Source of the DNA: Doryteuthis pealeii
Lineage: Eukaryota > Mollusca > Cephalopoda > Myopsida > Loliginidae
Direction: 5' to 3'
Length of the DNA: 64,000 nt
NCBI GenBank assembly: GCA_023376005.1
Contig: CM042157.1
Span: forward strand, 86,411,762-86,475,761
Of the stretch, positions 51,191 through 62,671 are shown piece after piece. Both the position numbers and the translations under genes were made by a program. Below the pieces are notes generated by a model. That model was not told the origin of the DNA and ran no database searches. It saw only the letters and a program-made list of their open reading frames with translations. The first letter of the stretch is position 1; each line of letters begins with the position of its first letter.

Positions 51191-51736
51191 TGAATGATTT
51201 TAATACAAGCGCCCCCCCCCACACTTTAAAATAAGCCCTAATTTAGAGCATCTGACAGGTGGAAGAAATAAGCATTCATTAATAATCGACACAAACACTC
51301 GTCTTCGTCAATGATCAAATGTAGATCGTTTTTCGTAATTTCTGTTTATTCAGAAATTTCGTCATTTTCTATTTCATGATATTTTTTTTTTATATATGAA
51401 AAATAAGACATCACCCGAAAATGGCTCTCGTGTTATATTTCGGAGTGAAAATTAATATAAGTTTATTTTCGGTGAAACACAGTTGTATCGTTGTTGGATT
51501 ATCTCAAGTTGTATTTCTAAACTGTTTGAGAACAGCTAAATCGGCCAATCGGCTGAATCGGCCAATCAAAACGCCGAAACATGTATTTAATTTACTGTTT
51601 AAAGGCATTGATAAGTTATCGTACTATGACACTATGCTTTAATTACATATGAGTTATATACCTAATCTCTGGCCATTTTGTATGTTCACCTGAATTCGTC
51701 TTGTTTTGTTTGTTCATTTCTCTCTCTTTGTAATAT

Positions 51737-52204
51737 TTGATTGTTCACCTTTCGGCGGGGGGGGGGGGCACCAGGGTGCCTTTGTCACGGATCACAACGA
51801 GTGGAGGTCCTAAGCTAACAGACGACACAGAGGAATCGCGGCCAGGGAGAAGATGGAAAGTTGCAGCAAATGTGCAGAAGGTAATGAGCTGGACGTACAA
51901 ATACCCTCCCCCCCCGGCTCGCCGTTGGCGTTACAGTACAATTCCTCAGAAAATGACGAGGATTATACAACTCACTAACACGGTATTTGGTACGGTGATA
52001 CGATGTTCATTGCTCCACTTGGATGGAAAATGTAAACAACTTCATCCAGGATTTGAACTCGTCTCGCCATATCTATTTTCTACGACGATAATAATTACAC
52101 GACAAATACTTCAATTGTATAAGACGAAATTTTTAGATGATAATTTTGAATTACGTGAAAATCATAGTACAACGTTTCATTCAGGTCATAATGTCAAAAA
52201 CTAG
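51737..52204 (+). CDS. Unrecognised 155-codon open frame
   Basis: An open frame without low-complexity repeats, unlike nearly all others here. The N-terminal part contains G8 and C9 homopolymers (GGGG and PPPP), and the rest has no motif I know, no signal peptide and no membrane segment. It lies inside the large inverted element, between its left end and the mariner relic. It could be a chance frame or a remnant of an element protein. I do not assign a function. Confidence 0.15.
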   Translation: MIVHLSAGGGGTRVPLSRITTSGGPKLTDDTEESRPGRRWKVAANVQKVMSWTYKYPPPPARRWRYSTIPQKMTRIIQLTNTVFGTVIRCSLLHLDGKCKQLHPGFELVSPYLFSTTIIITRQILQLYKTKFLDDNFELRENHSTTFHSGHNVKN

Positions 52205-52803
52205 GAGCTACTCTTTGCTTGCTATTTATTCAATGTGTTTATAAGTAAATCGTAGATTCATAATTTAATGGGGTAGGGTGTGGTGGGGACATCCCCCCTG
52301 AAATGGAGTGTTGTTTGTTTTAAAATTAATTTCAGTGTAGGGAGACATTTGTTGTCTCCCTTAGAACTTGGTGGGGCGGGGGCTGTCTTTTGTATGCCAG
52401 AATCCTTGGTCATGTGAGTATACAAGAGTCCTTTTCTCGGTTATTTTCTTACCCGTTTTTCAAAATGGTAAAGACGTCTGCTTTTTTTAGGGGGGTTGGG
52501 GCTTCCTGCTTTCGAGCAAAATAGACATGCTTTTGGATCTCTGTTCATTGAACAGAAGTGAAAGACTTTGTCTCCCATCAGCATTAAAATGTGTGGCTTT
52601 GCCTACTAAAGAAAACAAGTAAGACTTTTTACCATATTTGGTACAGTTTTTACATACCGCTTATTTATGTAACAATATGCACAAGTCATCTATTGATACA
52701 TGTCTGTGTATTCATGTAATACTTCTTATATATATATTCTTATACATACATTTAAAAGCACAAATGAACATATAACGTTGTCTAAATTGGTAACTTATAT
52801 TTT

Positions 52804-53165
52804 AGGAGTTCGAACTGGGGCACAAGGCCGCGGAAGTCACGAAAAACATTTGCTGTGTGAAAGTTAAAGGCGCCATTGATCACAATACAGTAACCAGATA
52901 TTTGAAGAAATTTCGCACAGTGGGGTAAGAACCTCGACAATCCTGCAAGGTCGGGTAGGCCTGATAAGTGTGGATTCAGAGTCTGTGCTCCGATCCACAG
53001 AGTCAAATAAGACAAGTAGCACTCGTAGAGTATCAGACGAGCTATGCATCTCACAGTCCAATGTGGTTCATCACATTCACGACCTCGGCAAATGTTACAA
53101 ACATATTGCACAGCTTATGACACCCCAGGATGTCTCAAATCAAAGGAGAGACCTATGCTATTATT
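52804..53165 (+). pseudogene. Mariner-like transposase N-terminal fragment
   Basis: 'EFELGHKAAEVTKNICCVK' and 'TVTRYLKKFRT' match the first helix-turn-helix of mariner transposases (EFKLGHNA.E.TRNI...TV.RWFKKFR). After stops and a frame change, 'STRRVSDELCISQSNVVHHI' with 'HDLGKCYK' and 'LMTPQDVSNQRRDLC' matches the second DNA-binding half up to the L.P.....R...C region. The catalytic DDD domain is absent. Confidence 0.8.
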
Positions 53166-53693
53166 GGGCGTTTTGATTGGCCGATTCAGACGATTGGCCG
53201 ATAGAATAAGAATAAGAATAAGAATAAGAAATTTATTTATCAATAGTAGGTACAAGTTATAAAGAATAAGTAAAAGAAAAACTTTATTTTTGTTAAACTA
53301 GTATTGAAGGGAGGCCATGCCTAATAGCGTGAAGCTAAGCCCATGGACATGACCACCATTGGACGCTCACAGGAAACGATACAAGACACACCAGACAACA
53401 CAAACATATAGATATATATCATGAGACAAATTAGCCGTGTGAGAATCTAAATGCAAATCTGTTGTTTATAAGAGGCAATAAAATGCTTTTTCAAAAGTTT
53501 TTTTTTTCCTCCTTTTCTTCTTCAAACAATACCGACTGAACAGTGTTCCAAGAATTAAGTGCATTAAAACGAATCGAATTATGCCCAAAACTAACCGTGT
53601 TTATTCAGCTGATTGGCGAATTCAGCTGTTCTGAAACAGTTTAGAAATACAACTTGAGATAAACCTGTTGGAAATGTTATATTATATATATTT

Positions 53694-53970
53694 ACCAACC
53701 CCTCCGCACAAGCAGGATGTGACACAAGGTCAATTTCTTAAGCGGAGTTTAACAGGTTTGAATTCAGAGTTTTCCTTCTCCTAGACCGGTTGCCTAACCA
53801 AGATTAAAGAGCCCCGTCTGCCCTACTATTTTACCGATAGCTGGAGGCGGAGTAGAATTCATACCTTTCCCAAAGGTATTAGCGCTAAGTGAAATGCAAT
53901 TACTACGTCCAGGATTTGAACCCGGGGCGACGAGTCCATTTCCTATGACTTTAACCATTACACCACACGC
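53694..53970 (-). mobile_element. tRNA-derived SINE1, full copy
   Basis: Reverse of the family from 'CCAACCCCTCCGCAC' to 'AACCATTACACCACACGC'. Its (TA)n tail appears at 53680-53693. Confidence 0.88.
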
Positions 53971-54044
53971 AATTTTTCTATTATAGTGTGCCAAATGGTC
54001 ACTTCTACTTATAGACTCGCCGACTACCATGTGACTAGCCTCGT

Positions 54045-54260
54045 TGTCCAATCACTGGCAGTGCTCTGCTGCTGCTGCTGTTGTTGTTATTTATGCTGGC
54101 TGATTCTAATCTTAGCTCACTACTACTTGGATCGTCTTGGACGTCGGACCTAAAGGATTCTATACCACAGGACTTATTCACTTACCAAAGGATTCTCTAT
54201 CACGGGACTTATTCACTTACCAAAGGATTCTATAGCTCGGGACTTACTTACTTACTTATT
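54045..54260 (-). repeat. CAG-run repeat block and three 35-bp tandem units
   Basis: 54045-54150 is the inverse of 31081-31200. At 54152-54256 three units of 35 bp ('AAAGGATTCTATACCACAGG'...'ACTTACC') follow head to tail. Confidence 0.75.
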
Positions 54261-54717
54261 TACTTTGAATTCTTTCCAACTGGCCAAGGATGGCGGCCAG
54301 ATACTTAACAAATACAACAACGATACTACTGTGTTTCACCGAAAATAAACTTATATTAATTTTCACTCCGAAATATAACACGAGAGCCATTTTCGAGTGA
54401 TGTCTTATTTTTCATATATCAAAAAAAATATCATGAAATAGAAAATTACGAAATTTCTAAATAAACAGAAATTACGAAAAACGATCTACATTTGATCATT
54501 GACGAAGACGAGTGTTTGTGTCGAATTTTAAAGAATGCTTATTTCTTCCACCTGTCAGCTGCTCTAGATTAGGGCTTATTTTAAAGTGTGTGTGTATGTG
54601 TGTGTGTGTGGGGGGGGGCGCTTGTATTAAAAGCATTCAGAAAAATCACGCTAGATCTTATTTTGCAGGTAGGTCTTATTTTCGGGAAAACACTGTAAGG
54701 TTCAAAGTTGTAATAAT

Positions 54718-55508
54718 GTTATAATTGGTTGAACAAAACAACTCCGACAAGGGTGTTAAACATAACATGGACTTTAATATAAGCACATGGGGAAAAATTT
54801 AAGACATGAAATACACATACAAGGAAAGGAATGATATACAATAAAAAAAACTTATAGACTACTAAAAGTAGAGGAATCATATGTAAAATGGGAGGTGATA
54901 TTTTATTATGAAATAAAATACAAAATAAAGGGGATACGAAGGCCTTTTCGACCGGTACTTTTTCAAGTATTTACACCGGTTGACAATTAAAAGTCAGAAT
55001 GTAAAGAAATTGATAAGAACAAATGGGGTAAACCAGAGAGTGTGTGTGTGTGGGGGGGGGGCAAAAAAAAATGGGGAAAGAGGGGTATGTGTGTGTGCCC
55101 TAGGTTAAACCAGGGTTATGTATATCTCCCAGTAAATAGATGGAGTGTCTCGGTGTTTGTCTGCACAGAGTAGGTCTGAGAAAAGAAATATTAACAGCCT
55201 CAAAAATGTATACATTATTTCACTACAAGAACATACAGAATAGATATATAGGACTGGAGAGTCCATAATTTCAAGTAAACTTACTAGCGTTGCGTTGGCA
55301 GCAGAAGCCCCCACACGAGAAGGGTGTAGACATAAAAGTCTAACCCATGTGCTGAGGTACCGAAAAGAAGAAGAAGAAGAAGAAGAAGAAGAAGAAGAAG
55401 AAAGAAGAAGAAGAGGCCGAGAGTTCAAAATAGGCGCTTAAATACCAAAAAACCCTGGTGGTCAAAAACGGGGAACCAGAGGGAAGATAACTCTTCCAGA
55501 CAAGGGAG
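54718..55508 (-). mobile_element. LTR-like repeat Y, minus copy
   Basis: It shares with 59765-60240 (inverted) 'GTTGAACAAAACAACTCCGA', 'GAAGGGTGTAGACATAAAAG', 'GGTGGTCAAAAACGGGGAAC' and 'AAGATAACTCTTCCAG'. In the minus reading an ATTAAA-type signal would lie near the end. A GAA repeat (55367-55412) stands where the other copy has CT repeats. No coding domains; the LTR label is tentative. Confidence 0.45.
54934..54970 (-). ncRNA. Hammerhead-like motif with U3-A8
   Basis: Minus sense: helix I ATAC/GTAT, core TTGAAAA (U3, A8), extra A, helix II G-(U)-ACC/GGUC with a bulge and no loop, GAAA, palindromic helix III AAGGCCTT, U and C17. Helix II is implausible as drawn, so this is a relic. It is inserted inside repeat Y. 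Confidence 0.35.
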
Positions 55509-57169
55509 GACAAACCCAACAACACGATACCAAGCAAAGCGGACACTCTTCACAGCTTAGATTGGTTCGATCAATGCTAGTTCCGGTCTCCTGGCCGGGA
55601 TTAGGGGATCCGTCTATACTTCGAAGTCCCAGAGAATTATATGCGTCTCATTCTCGAGGACAGGTTCAGACTTGTGCATATACCATTTAATTTTATGATG
55701 ATAATTGAATTACTTGCACAATTCCCGGTGGATTATCTTTCTCACCGAGTCGTGCCTAGTCTTGTACTCTCTTTGTGCTAGTTTGCTACATTGAGGTTTA
55801 AAACCAAGTGACATCGCTTAGTCTGTAAATTTAAGTGGTGGATCGCAGCACGGCTTATATACCACCAAATAGAGTACCTCGCGCGTTATAATGGTTAGCA
55901 AGATAAATATTGCAAAATTTTTGACTCACCCCAGTAGATAAGACTTAACCCTAAAGATCTCAGTTCCACAGAAGTTAGTTATCTAGAACTGTAACATTCC
56001 CACCTCTCACTATTCCTCTCTCCTACTTCACCACATGATGTTCAATCGACCAATCAGAAAATGCCATGTCGCATTGTGCTGATTCATCCTATAACTTTTC
56101 AATTCTAGTATATATGTAATTCTTATATTTCTTCTAAAACCTTTTCTGTGCTAATTTATACGTCACTGTTATATTCAAATCTAGAAGGGAAAAAATTATC
56201 AATTGAAGAGAAAAGAAAAGATTTCTGATGAAAATGGCTTTGATTGACAAGGTCAATTATTTTGTCCACACACTTTTGCCTCCATTGAAAGAAATCCGCT
56301 TCAAACATGCTATCACCAAGTTTAGCATATTCCATAAAGTTTGTATAAGAACAACTCAATTGTCATGAAATGGTAGAAATAAATCGATTAAAATCAACAA
56401 TGTCAGGGATATTTATTTTAGATGAAAGTCAAGATGTCCCTAATCCAGGGTTGCTATCATAAATATCCCATTTCAGAAAAGATTGTTTATAAGTTTAATG
56501 TTTAAAAGTCGTCATTTTCTAAGCTACCCTAAGTTTGGCACAAGATAATGAGTAAGGGTATCCTAGAAAAGGGAACTTACAAGCTCGCTAACCCTTAAAT
56601 CATCTTAAATGTTCTAAGGAAATTTAAAAGTAGCATTATCATGACGTGGAACTATTTCATTAGTTAAACTGTTGGATCACCAATTCTCTGCAATAAAAGT
56701 ACCACTAAAGAATAAACCGCATATTTCTGTAAACAGTTCAAAATAAGATACTGTATAGAAATAAGGATTTTTTTCTCCAAACATAGAAATGGCTTGCTTT
56801 GTGGCTGAAGTAGTTGTGTACTACCCACTGATGTTAGTGATCAGTATTTCAGGTTAAGTAAAGACAAGAGTAAGGAGATTTACTCCTATATTCATATAGA
56901 TTCGCAGAACATTGTTAGTGAGTTCGATTCTCACTGGGCGCCCATACCTCTGGCCTTGTGTCACATCATTGATATACGCACCTATGGAGTATGGTAGATG
57001 TTGTTTAATGTTGATTGAAAGTCGTTGGTCAGTGTCCGTTGGTTGCTTCATTTGAATACCATTATATTTGATTTGTCATTCTTATGGGTTATCTAGCCGA
57101 AAAAGAATTCAAAGAAAGGAAAAGAAGAGACAAAGACAAAAGGCATTTTTAGGTTTCAGACTTTTATTC
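55509..57169. other. No gene seen; SINE3 trace
   Basis: A tRNA-like stretch with B-box 'GTGAGTTCGATTCTCACTGG' near 56920 resembles SINE3 in plus orientation. The 60-codon frame at 56156-56356 (minus) is not low-complexity but has no recognised motif. Otherwise unremarkable DNA. Confidence 0.5.
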
Positions 57170-57830
57170 TAGGTTCATAGCTATATCGTGGAGAGGAAAT
57201 TTCTTCCTGTCCCTGTCGTAGTGTCTGCTCCTATTTAAGACTCGAGTTGGAATTGCCGAGGGATATTCTAGCTGTAGAAAGTGGATCCTTTTCTCTGCGC
57301 ATGCCCATAAGGTCCTTCCTGATTGAGGGCTCCTAGGAGATTGTGTTACATAATTATTGGATCCCTAATAGTTTTTTAAGGTAGTGTAGAATCATTAGGG
57401 CGATTAGTGCAGCTGATGGCCTTGAGAGTGAGTGACAGCGCTTGATCTCACTCTGACCTTGCTTTCCGGGGATAAATCGTGAGAACCGGAACCCCCATAG
57501 AAGGCCCTCTTCCGGTTTAAGGATATAGTAAGTTTAAAGCAGTCAGAAGTTAGAAGCCGAGCTTATAAGATGTGAGTCTCACTGCGCAGATTGTCTAGTT
57601 TGGGGATTTACAAATAAAGTAACATCAACGTAAATCGAAGTCTTGTGTTTATTACCTAAAAACTAACAATAACACAGGGCTTCTGATAAGGAGTGATCCC
57701 TAACAGAAACCAGACCCGGAATCCTCAATAGAACACCAGACCTTAGAAGATATACCAGACCAAGATGTTAGAAGATAGAACCAAAGCCGGCCAGAAGAAA
57801 GACGACTAGAGTAAGAAGTAAGAAAAGGTA
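57170..57830 (+). mobile_element. LTR-like repeat X, longest copy
   Basis: The best X copy. It has a TATTTAAG (57232) TATA-like box, then 'CCTCTTCCGGTTTAAGGATA', then AATAAAG (57613) and a border 'AACACAGGGCTTCTGATAAG'. The CCAGAC-rich leader 'AGCCGGCCAGAAGAAAGACG' and 'AGGTATACAACG' follow. A TATA box about 380 bp upstream of a polyadenylation signal is compatible with an LTR. The absence of a primer binding site and of internal coding sequence keeps this open. Confidence 0.5.
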
Positions 57831-57952
57831 TACAACGTTGTGTCGATTTGGTTTAGTGAAAACCCCAGTATGCAACAATTGTAATTTTTTGAATTTAATT
57901 TTAATCCTAATTCATTTTTATATTGATTTTACTTTAATCTCATTTTAATACC

Positions 57953-57972
57953 CCCCCCCACACACACACACA
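57953..57972. repeat. C-run and (CA)n
   Basis: A short C8 plus CA tract. Confidence 0.8.
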
Positions 57973-58259
57973 TCAAGGAAGCACATAGCAAAATATTGCA
58001 AAAATGTTGACTCGCCCTAGTAGTTGTTATCTACTAATTTGCACGAATGTCTGCAAACTTTTTCCCCCAACTTTGTTGACAAGTTTCTGAGAAGGAGATA
58101 AACTTTCAGATGTTGAAGATGAAAGACTACAAAAGAAAAAGATTATTTTCCAGTTACAAAAGAGCAAAAGAGAAAACTTATTTGTACAACTTCATTCATG
58201 TTTTAACAACCAGAGATCATACGTATAAAACCAGAGCTTCGCAAAGTTGTCCATAAACA

Positions 58260-58750
58260 TTAAAGGAGGGGGAGGGAAGCAGGGAAGTGGAAAGAGGAGG
58301 GGGAGGAGGGCAGTGGAAAGAGGAGGGAGAAGGAGTGAAGTGGAAAGAGGAGGGGTAAGGAGGGAAGTAGAAATAGGAGGGGGAAGCAGGGCAGTGGAAA
58401 TAGGAGGGGGAGGAGGGAAGTGGAAAGAGGAGGGGGAAGGAGGGGAGGGGAAAGAGGAGGGCGAAGGAGGGAGTGGTAACAGGAGGGGGAAGGAGGGGAG
58501 TGGAAAGAAGAAGGGGAGGGAAAGAGAGGGGAAGCAGGAGAGTGGAAACAGGAGGGGAGGAGGGAAGTGGGAAGAGGAGGGGGAAGGAGGGAGTGGAAAG
58601 AGGAGGGGGACGGAGGGAAGTGGAAAGAGGAGGGGAAGGCGTAGAGTGGAGAGAGGAGGAGAAGGAGGGGTGGAAAGAGGAGGTTGAAGGAGGGAAGTGG
58701 AAAGAGGAGGGGAAGGAGGGGAGTGGAAAGAGGAAGGCTAAGAAGGGGAG
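58260..58750 (+). repeat. 490-bp polypurine minisatellite
   Basis: Nearly every plus-strand base is A or G. Units of about 25-28 bases of the form 'GTGGAAAGAGGAGGGGGAAG' then GAGGGAA repeat about 18 times. The tract has many GGG/GGGG runs and mirror symmetry, so triplex or G-quadruplex structure is possible. Both strands stay open in several frames; these are not genes. Confidence 0.95.
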
Positions 58751-58799
58751 TGGAGAACCTCCCCCTTCCCCAAGTATTTTTGACAAACGAGAAGAGAGC

Positions 58800-58875
58800 A
58801 ACTTCGGTTTGAATTCAGAAATGTTCCTTCTCCTAGACTGGTTGCCATACTAAGTTTAAAGAGACTAGTCTGTCC
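58800..58875 (-). mobile_element. SINE1 3' fragment
   Basis: 'TTGAATTCAGAAATGTTCCT' and 'TCTCCTAGACTGGTTGCCAT' match the middle of SINE1 in minus sense. Confidence 0.6.
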
Positions 58876-58884
58876 TATTGTGTC

Positions 58885-59158
58885 CTCGGTATGACGTTAA
58901 ACTGCATATAGAAGTGAAGTTTCAATTCTGGAGCTCTGGGGTGTGTGGAGTACTCCTTCGTGATTAATCCCAGGTCCACTCTGACTCGAAGTGTTAGTAC
59001 CTGTTTGGGTCCCATCTATGGGTTTAATAGATAAAAAAATGAGATTTCTAAAAAATCGGTTAAAAAATTGAGTTCCCAACAAGAATGAATAAAACAAAAT
59101 GTATTCGGCATAAAATAACCCAACAAAGTTTGACATGTCGTAAAATCCAATGAACCAA
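58885..59158 (+). mobile_element. Repeat Z, 3' half
   Basis: 'GTCCTCGGTATGACGTTAAA', 'GGTCCCATCTATGGGTTTAA' to 'GACATGTCGTAAAATCCAAT'. The final TCCAATGAACCAAAATAA unit is repeated twice at the end. Confidence 0.75.
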
Positions 59159-59214
59159 AATAATCAATGAACCAAAATAAACCGTCTTACTAATTAATCA
59201 TAGCTTATGGAAGA

Positions 59215-59415
59215 CTAATTGGATTCGTACCTTTCCCAAGGGTATTAGCGTTATGTGAAATGCAAATAGCTGAATGAAGAGGTACTCCACATTCCGAAGA
59301 GATCCAGAACTCGAACTTCGCCATCAGATAGAGTTTAACGTCATGCCCGGGACACTAAGACCCTCAGTCAACGCCCTCTAGCACACACATGATAAAAAGG
59401 GTTGTGGAAACCTGA
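59215..59415 (-). mobile_element. SINE1 and repeat Z fragments
   Basis: 59220-59270 is a SINE1 piece ('CCCAAGGGTATTAGCG'). 59275-59415 is the Z middle in minus orientation ('AGATAGAGTTTAACGTCATG', 'CCTCTAGCACACACATGAT'). Confidence 0.65.
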
Positions 59416-59764
59416 TATAAACTTAATGCTACACAATTCGTGGTTACCTACGAATTATGATTGTAGCGTACTAAAATTTTAAATAACGGTATGGTAAATG
59501 GAAAGTTAACCGTTGTAGAAGTGCTTGATAATAAGTTCACCTTTCACTGACCTAGTCGTTAATTTCTGATTGGCTAAAGGAAAAGCGTGTGAATGGAACT
59601 GAGTTAGTCAGAATTTGGCAGTTAGTCGAAGGGGTCAGACATGATATGGTCGTCTATTCTCAGGTAAGCCATCGTCTCACCACACGGTTAAACCCTTTTG
59701 GGCATCGGTTTTAATAAAGACATCTTTGAAAAATAAACAGTTTTGCTTCATTATGTGTGATTGT
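59416..59764. other. No gene seen
   Basis: Unrecognised mixed-composition DNA leading into repeat Y. Confidence 0.5.
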
Positions 59765-60240
59765 ATTCTCTTTGCCTGGAAGAGTTATCTTCCCTCTGGG
59801 TTTCCGTTTTTGACCACCAGGGTTTTTTTTGTATTTGAACGCCTGTTTTGAACTCTCTGTCTCTGTCTCTCTCTCTGTCTCTGTCTCTCTCTCTCTCTTT
59901 CTCCTCGGCACCTCACGCACATGGGTTAGACATTTATGTCTACACCCTTCTCGTGTGGAGGCTTCAGTCCCCAACACAACGCCAGTAAGTTACTTTAACC
60001 TATGGACTCTCCATAACTATCCCTATCTTTTGTATGTACATTTAGATAACCATTGTATACGTTTTTATTGTATCTTATCCCTTTTCTATGTACGTGTAGA
60101 TATACTATGTAACTTTTCTCGTGTATCTTGTATACGCATATTTCTTGTCTTAAATGCTTCTCCATGTGTTTGTATTAAAATCCATTATATTATGTCTAAC
60201 AATCGTGTCGGAGTTGTTTTGTTCAACCAACAATTATATT
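59765..60240 (+). mobile_element. LTR-like repeat Y, plus copy
   Basis: 'CTGGAAGAGTTATCTTCCCT', 'CCGTTTTTGACCACCAGGG', a CT/TGTCTC tract, 'TCTACACCCTTCTCGTGTGG' and, at the end, 'GTCGGAGTTGTTTTGTTCAA'. ATTAAA precedes the end by about 60 bp. Opposite orientation to 54718-55508. Confidence 0.5.
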
Positions 60241-60394
60241 AACCAATAATTGATATTATAACTTTGAACCCAACGAGTGGTGAAACCGACGTGATGTCTA
60301 CACCACCAACAATTATTAAAAAGAAAGAATATGACCACAGACAACTGGAGAAAGAATTTAAGAATTTAAAAATAAAATTTAAGAAAAAAAAGCC

Positions 60395-60690
60395 CATACA
60401 GTTAGCAAGTAGGAGCCGAGCTCGTAGGATGTAAGGATCTGCGCCGACGTCTGGTTTGGGGATTAACAATAAAATCAAATCAAAAGTAAATTGAAGTCTT
60501 GTGTTTATTACCTAAAAACTAACAATAACACAGGGCTTCTGATAAAGAGAAATCCCTAAGAGAAACCAGACCCGAAGTCCCCAAGAAAGTCCAGACCTTA
60601 GAAGAGATCAGACCAAGATAGATGAAGAAATAGCAAAGCCGGCCAGAAGAAAATACGACCAGAAGCAAGAAGTAAGAAAGGGTATACAAC
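60395..60690 (+). mobile_element. LTR-like repeat X, 3' part and leader
   Basis: 'GTAGGAGCCGAGCTCGTAGG', AATAAAATC, the border 'AACACAGGGCTTCTGATAAA' and leader 'AAAGCCGGCCAGAAGAAAAT'. It is highly similar to 57550-57830. Confidence 0.55.
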
Positions 60691-60839
60691 ATTTCTTTTT
60701 AAAGCATTTTGTTATTAGTAAATTACTTATTTTCAATATTAATGAAAATGAGTAAGCATTTTTAAATTATGATTCTCAAGATGAAACCTAAAATATGGAT
60801 ATGCAGAATCCAGTATCAGAATTAAACAATGAACAAGTA

Positions 60840-60840
<1 letters not shown>

Positions 60841-60882
<42 letters not shown>

Positions 60883-60898
60883 TGTGTGTGTGTGTGTG
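60841..60898. repeat. (GT)n microsatellite
   Basis: About 58 bases of GT with one TATG interruption. Confidence 0.97.
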
Positions 60899-61139
60899 AA
60901 AAAAGTTCCTATTTCTTATTCAGAATTTATTTAAAACGAATTATGAACCTTTTATTTTTTTATTTTTAAATTCTTAAATTCTTTTAAGAGAAAGAAGCCG
61001 TATCAACCAGAAGAATAAATCACCCCAAAAGAAGATGACCAGTCGACGAAATCGAACCCGCTTAAGAACTCTCTCCTCTCCTCCCCCTCCCCATTATATA
61101 CCCAGCGGATGACGGGTATATAACATTAAGGGTATTTGC

Positions 61140-61680
61140 CTGCTCATCCCACTTATGAGGGCTGGACACAAGGTCTCGTTTTTACGTGGGCACATAAAAA
61201 TTGCATCAATCTGGGGGCATGGTCCCCTTGGATTGATGCTATTAATTGTACCTTACCGGTCCAGAGGCCGAAGCACACTGGACCCCCAGCCGAGGCCGGG
61301 TATAGAAGGTAAGTCTCAAAGCATAGAATCTGGAACAGACACTACACTTTGATCCTCCCTTCCAGGTCAGGTAAGTATGATATTTTCCACATACCCCACT
61401 TGTACGGGTCAGGCACAAGGCCCTATTTATGTGGGACCACCCACAAGCCGAAGCTCATGGGGTGGCGGGTGGAAAATTGCGTCAATCCCGTCGGCATTCC
61501 CCCTCAAGGGTTCGCCTCAGGCGCTGTGCAATAAACCCAGCCCTGCCCCTTTAAATCGAGGGGGCAGGTGTTGCCTGGGGGGATGGACCCTGGGATCGAC
61601 GCTATTATTACAACATAACCGGTCCAGCGGCCGAAGCTCGCCGGACCCCCAGTCGAAACCGGGTGAGGTAAGTATATAAC
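61140..61680 (+). repeat. GC-rich duplicated units
   Basis: Two related units, about 61143-61315 and 61385-61670, share 'CCCACTT(A/G)T', 'ACAAGG(T/C)C', 'AATTGC(A/G)TCAAT' and 'CCGGTCCAG(A/C)GGCCGAAGC', then 'GGACCCCCAG(C/T)CGA', and end near GGTAAGTA. The second has about 110 bp extra in the middle. It is strikingly GC-rich for this window. 'GAAGGTAAGT' and 'GAGGTAAGTA' look like splice donors at each unit's end, but no coding frame supports exons. Confidence 0.6.
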
Positions 61681-62175
61681 ATTAAGACATTGTCGAAGAC
61701 TCGGTGTAAATGCACTAGAATGAGTTTTTGAATTCCAAACATAAATTTCCGTGTTAAAATATCTAATATAAGAGACGTCAATACCTTGAAACCGATAAAA
61801 TGATATGATTTGTGGTTCAACTTTGACACTTCTTCCAATTCTCGATTCTCGTGACTGTAGATAGTGAATGCAAGAAACTGTTAGATATATTGTATCTCCT
61901 CCCAGACATTATTACTTCTCAGCAAGAGATGACACTAAAAGTATGGGAGTATGAGAGGGGGGTGGTCAGAAAGTAATACATCCAATCTATTTTCACCAAA
62001 ACTACAACAGATACTTGGGAGAACAATAACATTATCGGGCAGAGCAAGTTTTCAGCTAGAAAAACAACATTTTCTACATAGTCACCATTATTTATTTTCT
62101 AGAGATGAACAAAATATTTAATGCAGTGCTCATTATATATATATATGTATATATTAAAGAAATGGATACAATAGA
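61681..62175. other. No gene seen
   Basis: A C/T-mixed AT-rich spacer; no family recognised. Confidence 0.5.
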
Positions 62176-62212
62176 AACCTACTCGAGTTTCACCATAAGG
62201 ATCTTCAGGGTT
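62176..62212 (-). ncRNA. Hammerhead ribozyme (family 3)
   Basis: Minus sense: helix I AACC/GGTT, core CTGAAGA, helix II CC-TTAT-GG in a U-U mismatch, GAAA, helix III AC-TCGA-GT, U and A17. It is identical across the fold to 13355-13393, 49 kb away. The surrounding 'GAATTAATC(G/A)' flank also matches, so both are copies of one element. Confidence 0.6.
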
Positions 62213-62627
62213 AAATCCACTGAATTAATCGAGGTACCGATTAATTGCAGCCGATCACACGTGTGTTCATTGAATAAGATGTTACGTTATTAAGAACGCT
62301 TGTTTATGTTTTGAATTTCACACCGGAAGTTGTTTTTTCGTGAGTATTAAAATGCAAACAAAAGATGCGAATCGATTTGTGGATATTTATTTTACTATGG
62401 TTGTTTAATAATAGTGTGGGTTATGAGGCGTAAGTGGTTTTATAAGCAAAACCGATTAAAATTATTTATTGATTTTGCTTTGGTTAGAGGGTATATAAGA
62501 AAAAACACGTTGGCGTGTATAGTTACGGTGACTTATGTTATAATAATTGAGGTTTAACGCAGATTAATAAAAAAGTAATAATACAAAAATGAAAAAATTA
62601 TTAAGGGACCGGTAAGCCACCTTTTAT

Positions 62628-62671
<44 letters not shown>

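Larger units (their letters stand above)
51180..54670. mobile_element. 3.5-kb element with about 310-bp inverted ends
   Basis: 51180-51490 and 54328-54665 are inverted copies sharing 'CACCTGTCAG', 'GACGAGTGTTTGTGTCG' and 'AATGGCTCTCGTGTTATATT'. A second inverted pair is further in (51495-51560 with 53600-53665, 'CAAGTTGTATTTCTAAACTG'). The ends are full of AAAATAAGAC/GTCTTATTTT words, a style I associate with widespread cut-and-paste TIR elements; the superfamily is not certain. It contains a mariner relic, a SINE1 and a LINE-adjacent repeat, so later insertions have enlarged it. Confidence 0.65.

Noticed and set aside
56156..56356. A minus-strand frame of about 66 codons with ordinary composition
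   Set aside because: No motif recognised, a non-ATG start, a stop just upstream and no partner exon; too little to call a gene.
58217..58853. Proline/serine-rich (minus) and glycine/glutamate-rich (plus) frames of 126-194 codons
   Set aside because: Both read the polypurine minisatellite.
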